Position numbers and translations under genes: made by a program. The notes under the pieces are model-generated. The model did no database searches and was not told the origin of the DNA. It saw only the letters and a list, made by a program, of their open reading frames with translations. A DNA stretch of 43,048 nucleotides from NCBI RefSeq assembly GCF_003244875.1, contig NZ_LXXZ01000067.1, positions 1 to 43,048 on the forward strand, given 5' to 3'. This document shows positions 37,480 through 43,048 of this stretch, one piece after another. The DNA is from Stenotrophomonas sepilia (lineage in GTDB: Bacteria; Pseudomonadota; Gammaproteobacteria; Xanthomonadales; Xanthomonadaceae). Each line of letters starts with the position of its first letter. Within the stretch, counting starts at the first letter, position 1.

Positions 37480-37493
37480 TTGATCACGATCAA
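37480..37493 (-). promoter_or_regulatory. FNR/Anr-type operator of adhP
   Basis: TTGAT-CACG-ATCAA (37480-37493) is a perfect FNR-family palindrome. Its centre is about 64 bp upstream of the adhP ATG. A CATTCT -10-like hexamer (37457-37452) places the operator near -41.5, the position of a class II activator. Confidence 0.75.
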
Positions 37494-37518
37494 ACCTTTG
37501 AAGATCCGCGAAGCAGGT

Positions 37519-38157
37519 TCAGCTGGCCAGCACCGAGGCCTCGCGGGCCAGGCGCTCGATGGCGTCCCAGTCGCGGGTCTGCAGCAGCGCCGGGGTGGTC
37601 AGCCACGAACCGCCCACGCACAGCACGTTGGGCAGGTGCAGGAACTGCGGCGCGGTCTGCGCGCTGATACCGCCGGTCGGGCAGAAGCGCACATCGGCGA
37701 ACGGGCCGTGCCAGGCGGCCAGCAGCGCGGCGCCGCCGGCCTGCACGGCCGGGAAGAACTTGAAGGTGTCCGCGCCGTGCTCCAGGCCCTGGATCAGGTC
37801 CGAAGCGGTGGCAGCACCGGGCAGGTACGGCAGGTCGGCATCACGCGCGGCCGCATACAGTGCCGGCGTGGCACCGGGGGAAACGGCAAAACGCGCACCG
37901 GCCTGCTTCGCCGCCTGCATCTGCGCGGCGTTGAGTACGGTGCCGGCACCGATCACCGCGTCCGGCACGGCCTCGACCATGGCCTTGATCGCATCCAGCG
38001 CCTGCGGCGTGCGCAGGGTCACCTCGATCACCGGCAGCCCGCCACGGAACAGCGCCTGGGCCACTTCGACCGCTTCATTCACATCTTCGGGGGTGTACAC
38101 CGGGATCACCGGTGCCAGCTTCAACAGCGCGCGCAGGCGCGGATCAGCGCTGGACAT
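37519..38157 (-). CDS. eda: KDPG/KHG aldolase
   Basis: Eda, 212 residues from the ATG at 38157 (MSSADPRLRALL), which has a GGAG ribosome-binding site. It cleaves 2-keto-3-deoxy-6-phosphogluconate to pyruvate and glyceraldehyde 3-phosphate in the Entner-Doudoroff pathway. The catalytic base Glu45 and Arg49 (IEVTLRT) and the Schiff-base Lys133 (FKFFPA) are present. The usual partner edd is not adjacent. A longer in-frame start exists upstream but lacks similarity. Confidence 0.94.
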   Translation of the reverse strand: MSSADPRLRALLKLAPVIPVYTPEDVNEAVEVAQALFRGGLPVIEVTLRTPQALDAIKAMVEAVPDAVIGAGTVLNAAQMQAAKQAGARFAVSPGATPALYAAARDADLPYLPGAATASDLIQGLEHGADTFKFFPAVQAGGAALLAAWHGPFADVRFCPTGGISAQTAPQFLHLPNVLCVGGSWLTTPALLQTRDWDAIERLAREASVLAS

Positions 38158-38268
38158 CGTCTTGCTCCTTGCCCGCCAGGGCATCGCGGATGCTGCCGGT
38201 GCCGGCAGCGCAGCGGCGCATGATGCCATGCGGACCGCGACGGTGCCCTGCTCCGCACCGCGCCGGAT

Positions 38269-38859
38269 TCAGGCCGGGTCGGCCTGCAGCGCCTGGATGC
38301 GGCGCTGGTACCAGTCGCCACCGAGCGGATCGAACACCGCCGAGCGCTCCATCTGCGCCTCGTACACGTGTACCGAGATCGCCAGTGCCTCATCGCTGGC
38401 ATTGCGCAGGGTGTGGTACTCATGCGGGGGGATCAGGCTGCCGGCACTGCCGCAGCCCCCGCGCAGCGCGGCGTGGCGGCGGAAGCGCCAGCGCTCGCCG
38501 GCGCACTCCAGCAGCTCGTAGCGGGTGATCTCCAGCTCGCCCAACCACACGCCCTCCACACACCACATGGCATCGTGGTCGTGCAGCGGCGTGCCCTGCC
38601 CTGGGCCCCAGCTCATGGCAATCACGCTGTAGCCGTGTTCGCGGCTGTGGTACAGCGGACGTCGCGCGTAGTGATCGCTGACCGGCCGATGCACGCATTC
38701 GGGCAACTCGATGCGGCTGTCGGTTATGGCTTCCTGCAGCGCCAGCTGCAGGTCGGTCGTGATGCGCTCGGGATCACCGGAGCTCATCGCCGCGTCGACT
38801 GCGGCGATCAACCGGTCGCGGCCGCGGAATGGCGGAAACGGAGAAGTCTGCAGGTCCAT
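38269..38859 (-). CDS. Cysteine dioxygenase family protein
   Basis: A 196-residue cupin of the cysteine dioxygenase family from the ATG at 38859 (MDLQTSPFPPF). It probably oxidises cysteine or a related thiol to its sulfinate with Fe(II) and O2. His93, His95 and His146 are the likely iron ligands. Cys100 sits five residues after the second His, as does the Cys that crosslinks to Tyr in mammalian cysteine dioxygenase. Tyr166 is in the position of that Tyr. Thus the cofactor-forming pair may be conserved, favouring cysteine over 3-mercaptopropionate. The ATG follows a weak ribosome-binding site. Confidence 0.82.
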   Translation of the reverse strand: MDLQTSPFPPFRGRDRLIAAVDAAMSSGDPERITTDLQLALQEAITDSRIELPECVHRPVSDHYARRPLYHSREHGYSVIAMSWGPGQGTPLHDHDAMWCVEGVWLGELEITRYELLECAGERWRFRRHAALRGGCGSAGSLIPPHEYHTLRNASDEALAISVHVYEAQMERSAVFDPLGGDWYQRRIQALQADPA

Positions 38860-38944
38860 GCCTCGAATGTAGCGGAGCATGGTTAAGGGAATGTTGGCGT
38901 TCGCGCGCGGCGCGTCCGCATTCAAGGTGAATACGCGCGGAAGA

Positions 38945-39025
38945 ACGATTCAGATGCAGACGCAGTAGAGCGATCACAATGGAACCTTGCGCAGCAGAAC
39001 CTGTCGAACACGACACGATTCAGAT
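38945..39025. repeat. Direct repeat ACGATTCAGAT in the CDO-LacI spacer
   Basis: Exact 11-mers at 38945-38955 and 39015-39025, 70 bp apart. They lie in the 239-bp spacer between the divergent cysteine dioxygenase and LacI-type genes. Spacing and location suggest a shared regulator site. Confidence 0.5.
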
Positions 39026-39098
39026 CCGCTGCGACATTCCGCAACTTCGCGCCCGACGGGCGCAAGGCTAGAATTCTCCGACTTACCTGGTTCTATAC

Positions 39099-40154
39099 AT
39101 GTCAGTGCGAACTATTAGCGATGCCGCGGTGCCGGCATCGAAGGGCAAGGCTGCCACGATCAACGACATCGCACGACTGTCGGGAGTTTCCAAGAAAACG
39201 GTTTCAAGAATCATCAACAACTCGCCGCTGGTGCGCAAGGACACCCGCGACAAGGTCGAGGCGTTGATGCGCGAGGTCGGTTACGTGCCCGATCCTCTCG
39301 CGCGCGGGCTGGCATTCCGCCGCTCCTTCCTGATCGGCCTGGTGTATGACGACCCGGGTGCCCAATGCATTGTCGACCTGCAGCACGGCGCGCTGGACGC
39401 GCTGCGCGGCACTGGCTATGAGCTGGTGGTGCACCCCTGCGACAGCCAGGATCCGGAATGCCCGCAGGGCGTGCGCCGTTTCGTGCAGCAGCAGAAGCTG
39501 CACGGCGTGATCCTGGGGCCGCGTGCGTCCGAATCGGCTGCGCTGGCGCAGATGCTCGATGACATCGACTGTCGCTACGTGCGCATCAACGCGCATGCCT
39601 CGGAGGATGAGAACCATGCCGTGGTCACCCATGACCGCGATGGTGCTGCCGCTGCGGCGGGCTACCTGCTTTCGCTTGGCCACCGCGACATTGCGGTGAT
39701 CGCCGGACCGGGTGACCGGCGTGCCGCGCGCGAACGGACGCATGGTTTCCTTGATCGGCTGGCGCAGGTCGGCCTGACCCTGCCCGGCGAGCGCGTGCTG
39801 GAAGCGGGCGACACCTTCGAGTCCGGCGTGCATGCCGCCGAACGGCTGCTGATGGGCGAGCAACGCCCCAGTGCGATTTTCGCCGGCAACGACGAAATCG
39901 CCGCAGGCGTGTACCAGGTGGCATTGCGTGCAGGCATCGCGGTGCCGCAGCAGTTGTCGATCGTCAGCTACGACGACAGCCCGTTGGCATCGCGGCTGTG
40001 GCCGCCGCTGACGTCGGTGCGGCGCCACGTTTCCGACATCGGCCGCACCGCCGCCGCCATGCTGGTCCAGGCCGACGTGCCCGACGCACCGACCGCGGCC
40101 AGCGTGCATCCGCAGTTGATGGTGCGCGGTTCCTGCCGGGCCGTGGATGGCTGA
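39099..40154 (+). CDS. LacI family transcriptional regulator
   Basis: A 351-residue LacI/GalR-type repressor. The N-terminal helix-turn-helix (about 19-45) contains ATINDIARLSGVSKKTVSRIIN. The periplasmic-binding-protein-like sensor domain spans about 75-340. It is divergent from the cysteine dioxygenase gene, with eda nearby. Its effector and targets are unknown; sugar-acid metabolism is a reasonable but unproven guess. A terminator follows. Confidence 0.92.
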   Translation: MSVRTISDAAVPASKGKAATINDIARLSGVSKKTVSRIINNSPLVRKDTRDKVEALMREVGYVPDPLARGLAFRRSFLIGLVYDDPGAQCIVDLQHGALDALRGTGYELVVHPCDSQDPECPQGVRRFVQQQKLHGVILGPRASESAALAQMLDDIDCRYVRINAHASEDENHAVVTHDRDGAAAAAGYLLSLGHRDIAVIAGPGDRRAARERTHGFLDRLAQVGLTLPGERVLEAGDTFESGVHAAERLLMGEQRPSAIFAGNDEIAAGVYQVALRAGIAVPQQLSIVSYDDSPLASRLWPPLTSVRRHVSDIGRTAAAMLVQADVPDAPTAASVHPQLMVRGSCRAVDG

Positions 40155-40208
40155 GTGTCCTGCCCTCGCCTGCGCCGCTGCAGTGGCGCAGGCAGGCAAC
40201 AACGAAAG

Positions 40209-40232
40209 CGGCGCACCCAGGTGCGCCGTTTT
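40209..40232. terminator. Bidirectional terminator between the LacI gene and phhA
   Basis: CGGCGCACC / GGTGCGCCG stem with T residues on the right and A residues on the left. It suits both the rightward LacI message and the leftward phhA message. A second stem-loop with CCTGCGCC/GGCGCAGG arms lies at about 40169-40192. Confidence 0.75.
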
Positions 40233-40259
40233 CAGTGCAAAGCCGTGCGCGTTGTGTGC

Positions 40260-41153
40260 TTACACGTCGCCGCCGTCGGCCCAGCCTTCGCCGGTGCCCT
40301 TCTGGAACACGCGGTCGTCGCCCTGCACTTCACCGGCCGGCAGATGCGCCTGGTTGGCCAGTGCCGCGTAGATCGGGGTGAAGTCCGGCGAGGTCGCCTG
40401 CATGAGCTGTTCGAAGCTGTCGATGACGAAGTAGGTCTTCTGGAAGGTGTCGATGCGGTACTTCGTGCGCATGATCCGCTGCAGGTCGAAGCCGATGCGG
40501 TTGGGCGCGGCCGATTCCAGCGAGTACAGCGACTCGCCCTTCGACGACACAATGCCGGCACCGTAGATGCGCAGGCCCTCGGGCGTGTCGATCAGGCCGA
40601 ACTCCACGGTGTACCAGTACAGGCGGGTCAGGTTCTGCAGCGCATCCGGACCGATCGCATGCGCTTTGACGCCGCCGCGGCCGTACGCCTCCATGTAGTC
40701 GGCGAACACCGGGTTCATCAGCAGCGGCACGTGGCCGAACAGATCGTGGAACAGGTCCGGTTCGGCGATGTAGTCGATCTGGTCCGGGCGGCGGATCCAC
40801 CAGGTCACCGGAAAACGGCGGTTGGCCAGATGGTCGAAGAAATCCAGTTCCGGCAACAGGCCTTCAACCCCGACCAGGGTCCAGCCGGTGGCCGCGCCGA
40901 GCACTTCGTTGAGTTGGTCGAAGCGCGGAATCATGTGTGCGCTCATGCCCATTTCGTCCTGCGCATCCAGGAACTCCTGGCAGGCACGGCCGACCAGCAG
41001 CTCGCGCTGGCGCTGGTACAGCGTGCTCCAGGTTGCGTGGTCGTCGGCGCTGTAGGTGTCCCATGGCTGCTCGACGAGCGCGGTGGTATACACCGGCACG
41101 TAGCCCTTGTCGGTCTGCTGGTGTTCGACGCGGCGGGGCTGGGCGAGGTCCAT
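40260..41153 (-). CDS. phhA: Phenylalanine 4-monooxygenase
   Basis: PhhA, 297 residues, a pterin-dependent iron monooxygenase that converts phenylalanine to tyrosine. Iron ligands are His136 and His141 (FHDLFGHVPLL) and Glu184 (WYTVEFGLI). The YMEAYGRGG and PNRIGFDLQRIMRT segments are typical of the family. A CAGGAG ribosome-binding site precedes the ATG. It is divergent from an Lrp/AsnC-type gene across a 125-bp spacer with dyads, so that regulator probably controls it. No pterin-4a-carbinolamine dehydratase gene is seen here. Confidence 0.96.
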   Translation of the reverse strand: MDLAQPRRVEHQQTDKGYVPVYTTALVEQPWDTYSADDHATWSTLYQRQRELLVGRACQEFLDAQDEMGMSAHMIPRFDQLNEVLGAATGWTLVGVEGLLPELDFFDHLANRRFPVTWWIRRPDQIDYIAEPDLFHDLFGHVPLLMNPVFADYMEAYGRGGVKAHAIGPDALQNLTRLYWYTVEFGLIDTPEGLRIYGAGIVSSKGESLYSLESAAPNRIGFDLQRIMRTKYRIDTFQKTYFVIDSFEQLMQATSPDFTPIYAALANQAHLPAGEVQGDDRVFQKGTGEGWADGGDV

Positions 41154-41199
41154 GCGGCACTCCTGGATGGGATACCCACGATGCTAGGGCAGGGGACGC

Positions 41200-41277
41200 G
41201 CAACAGGGTTGCAAAAGTTGCGCCGATTGGCCTTGTTGGCGCAATATCCTTGCGTACTCACCATGTTGCGGGGCAAC
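41200..41277. promoter_or_regulatory. Operator-like dyads in the phhA-Lrp spacer
   Basis: GCAAC-AGG-GTTGC (41200-41212) and GTTGC-GGG-GCAAC (41265-41277) are two 13-bp palindromes with the same arms in opposite order. Between them lies TTGCGCC-N13-GGCGCAA (41218-41244). Such stacked dyads are expected for an Lrp-type regulator. The right palindrome abuts the start of the regulator gene, so autoregulation is likely. Confidence 0.6.
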
Positions 41278-41278
41278 A

Positions 41279-41764
41279 ATGGCCGGAGAAGTCCAGTTCG
41301 ATCGCACGGATATACGCCTGCTGGCCGAAATCCAGCGGGATGGGCGCGCCACCAACGCCGAACTGGCGGCGCGGGTGAATCTCTCGCCTTCGGCCTGCCT
41401 GCGGCGGTTGCAGCGGCTGGAAAGCGAGGGCGTAATCGTCGGCTATGGCGCGCGGCTGGAGCCACGGCAGCTGCGGCTGGGCCTGCAGGCCTTCGTGCGC
41501 GTGCAGCTGGAAAAGCACGACCAGGCCGCCATCGGCCACTTCGTGGACAGCGTGCAGGCGTGGGACGAGGTGGTGGCCTGCCACGCGCTGACCGGCGACA
41601 TGGACTACCTGCTGCACGTGTACGTGCGCGACCTGGAGCACTTCTCGCGCTTCCTGCTGGACCGGCTGCTCAATGCCGGTGGCGTGGCCGATGCCAATTC
41701 CAGCTTCGTGCTGCGCACGGTGAAGGGCTTCCAGGCGTTGCCGCTGTCGCAGCTGGAGTCCTGA
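41279..41764 (+). CDS. Lrp/AsnC family transcriptional regulator
   Basis: A 161-residue Lrp/AsnC regulator. The winged helix-turn-helix (about 8-60) includes DRTDIRLLAEIQRDGRATNAEL and VNLSPSACLRRLQRLESEGVI. The RAM ligand-binding domain follows (about 70-150), with ACHALTGDMDYLLHV. The ATG at 41279 lies at the edge of an operator-like palindrome. It is divergent from phhA and is likely its aromatic-amino-acid-responsive regulator, which is inference. Confidence 0.93.
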   Translation: MAGEVQFDRTDIRLLAEIQRDGRATNAELAARVNLSPSACLRRLQRLESEGVIVGYGARLEPRQLRLGLQAFVRVQLEKHDQAAIGHFVDSVQAWDEVVACHALTGDMDYLLHVYVRDLEHFSRFLLDRLLNAGGVADANSSFVLRTVKGFQALPLSQLES

Positions 41765-41768
41765 GCGA

Positions 41769-41788
41769 CCACCGGGCGGGCCCGGTGG
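41769..41788. terminator. Stem-loop between convergent genes
   Basis: CCACCGGG/CCCGGTGG with a 4-nt loop, in the 39-bp gap between the Lrp-type gene and the patatin gene. The T-run is weak. Confidence 0.5.
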
Positions 41789-41803
41789 CCTGGCTTCAAT
41801 GGA

Positions 41804-42796
41804 TCAGCACTTGTCCTTGCGGCCCATCAGCTTGCCCAGGCGCGAGGCTTCCTCGCACTTCGGCGCGGCCACCGGTGCCGGTGCGGCTGCTGCGGCGCGC
41901 GCGCGCTGCAGCTGCTGGATCTTCGCGCGGATCTGCGGCATCGCTGCCATCGCGGCCTTTTCGCCTTCCAGGATCGCGGTGCCACGCTGGCTGAAATCGG
42001 CGGCACCGATGTCCAGCACCTTCGGGCGGATGACGATGTCGGCGCGCGCCAGTTCCTGCTCGCCCAGGCGCTGGCCCATGATCGAGATGGACTGGTTGAC
42101 GATGCCCAGCATGTCGGTCGGCGCCTTGCCGCTGGCCTTGCTGGAGATGTCGACGGCGATCACGAAGTCGGCGCCGAGCTGGCGGGCAGCGTCCACCGGT
42201 ACCGGGCTGACCACGCCACCGTCGATGTAGCTGCGGCCGCCGATCTTCACCGGCTCGAACACACCGGGAATGCTGCTCGACGCGCGCACGGCCTGGCCGA
42301 CATTGCCGCGCACGAAGATTGCGCGCTCGCCGGTTTCCAGCTGGGTGGCGACGGCGGCGAACGGCTTTTTCAGGCGCTCGGCAGGACGGTTGGCAACCTG
42401 TTCGTTGACGTAGTCCTGCAGCTTCTGGCCCTGCACCAGGCCACCGGAGAACAGGCGAACGTCGCGGATGCTGGCTTCATCAAGCGCCACGGCCCTGCTC
42501 TGCATCTGGAAGGCATCCATGCCGCTGGCATACAGGGCGCCGACCACGCTGCCGGCGCTGGTGCCGGCGACCACGGCCGGCTCGAAGCCGTTGGCCTCCA
42601 GCATCTTGATCACGCCGATATGGGCAAAGCCTTTGGCCGCGCCGCCGCCCAGGGCGATGCCGATCTTCACCGGCTTGGCCTGTGGGACCACGGTCGGCGC
42701 CGGCGGCGGCGTGGGGCGGACCGGGTCGCCACCGCAGCCGGCCAGCAGGCCGATCAGGGCGACAGACAGCAGCATGCGGGGGCGGAACAGGCTCAT
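41804..42796 (-). CDS. Patatin-like phospholipase lipoprotein
   Basis: A 330-residue patatin-family lipoprotein (RssA-like) from the ATG at 42796. The lipobox LLAGC gives Cys21. The oxyanion motif GGGAAKG is at 50-56, the nucleophile Ser80 in GTSAG at 78-82, and the catalytic Asp192 in DGG. The hydrolase probably acts on phospholipids or lipoproteins at the envelope. The C-terminus is helical and Ala/Arg-rich and ends GRKDKC. A longer start at 42841 is possible, and no strong Shine-Dalgarno decides. Confidence 0.88.
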   Translation of the reverse strand: MSLFRPRMLLSVALIGLLAGCGGDPVRPTPPPAPTVVPQAKPVKIGIALGGGAAKGFAHIGVIKMLEANGFEPAVVAGTSAGSVVGALYASGMDAFQMQSRAVALDEASIRDVRLFSGGLVQGQKLQDYVNEQVANRPAERLKKPFAAVATQLETGERAIFVRGNVGQAVRASSSIPGVFEPVKIGGRSYIDGGVVSPVPVDAARQLGADFVIAVDISSKASGKAPTDMLGIVNQSISIMGQRLGEQELARADIVIRPKVLDIGAADFSQRGTAILEGEKAAMAAMPQIRAKIQQLQRARAAAAAPAPVAAPKCEEASRLGKLMGRKDKC

Positions 42797-42893
42797 CGGC
42801 AGTGCGCGCACGGCGCCGGATTCAGGAAAGGGCGCCAGCATACCGAAGCTGCGGCGGGGCGGGCAGGGTGGGAAATATCGCCCATTCATAAAG

Positions 42894-42916
42894 GTAGTGC
42901 CGGCCGTTGGCCGGCA
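42894..42916 (+). repeat. SMAG element
   Basis: GTAG followed by TGCCGGCC/GGCCGGCA. First of a series upstream of the patatin gene. Confidence 0.85.
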
Positions 42917-42950
42917 ACCATAGGGGAAACCTGGCAACGGTCCATGGGGC

Positions 42951-43048
42951 TGCCGGCCCGCGGCCGGCACTACCGGGATGCGCGCCAAGGTCCATGAGGC
43001 TGCCGGCCAGCGGCCGGCACTACCGGGATGCGCGCCAAGGTCCATGAG
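42951..43048 (-). repeat. 50-bp tandem repeat built on SMAG elements
   Basis: SMAG palindromes ending CTAC at 42951-42973 and 43001-43023, each followed by GGGATGCGCGCCAAGGTCCA. The period is 50 bp. The second copy runs to the window edge, so the array may continue. Confidence 0.85.

Noticed and set aside
42951..43048. The 50-bp tandem array as a CRISPR array
   Set aside because: The repeat is palindromic SMAG and the intervening DNA is identical in the copies, so there are no unique spacers; no cas gene is near.

Overview
The window is the replication-origin region of a high-GC gammaproteobacterium of the Xanthomonadaceae, very probably a member of the Stenotrophomonas maltophilia group. 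Three things point there. The order rpmH-rnpA-yidC-mnmE read leftwards and dnaA-dnaN-recF-gyrB read rightwards is the classical origin layout. There are many short GTAG-ended palindromes of the SMAG type known from S. maltophilia. A tonB-exbB-exbD1-exbD2 cluster with two exbD copies is typical of Xanthomonadaceae. The species assignment is inference; no rRNA or tRNA gene is visible.

Layout. 1-1.8 kb: a small accessory patch, visibly less GC-rich, with a beta-family protein and a convergent sce7726-like PD-(D/E)XK protein. 1.9-8.4 kb (minus): mnmE, an unusual NodB-deacetylase/caspase/EF-hand/TPR lipoprotein, yidC, rnpA and rpmH. 8.6-16 kb (plus): dnaA, dnaN, recF and gyrB. DnaA boxes lie upstream of dnaA, between dnaA and dnaN, and in a 990-bp dnaN-recF spacer; parS-like sites lie beside dnaN and inside recF. 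16-24.3 kb (plus): CPBP protease, M48 lipoprotein protease, a TPR protein, tonB-exbB-exbD1-exbD2, cardiolipin synthase, a small membrane protein and pdxJ. 24.4-31.2 kb: a radical SAM protein, a 2OG-Fe(II) oxygenase, fbp, an aspartate/aromatic aminotransferase and a TonB-dependent receptor. 31.3-35.8 kb: two small hypothetical genes, then ku and ligD (NHEJ). 35.9-43 kb: a membrane protein, adhP with an FNR-type operator, eda, a cysteine-dioxygenase-like gene, a LacI regulator, phhA divergent from an Lrp/AsnC regulator, a patatin-like lipoprotein, and a SMAG tandem array at the right edge.

How the genes work together. The centre couples initiation (DnaA), the clamp (DnaN), repair (RecF) and supercoiling (GyrB) with ParB-type segregation sites. 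TonB/ExbB/ExbD supply energy to outer-membrane receptors such as the one at 29.1 kb. Ku and LigD form a two-protein end-joining pathway. PhhA and the Lrp-type regulator share a control region built from GTTGC/GCAAC palindromes. The best candidates for undescribed biology are the exported NodB-caspase-EF-hand-TPR lipoprotein, the beta/sce7726 pair, and the split origin with parS sites embedded in recF.
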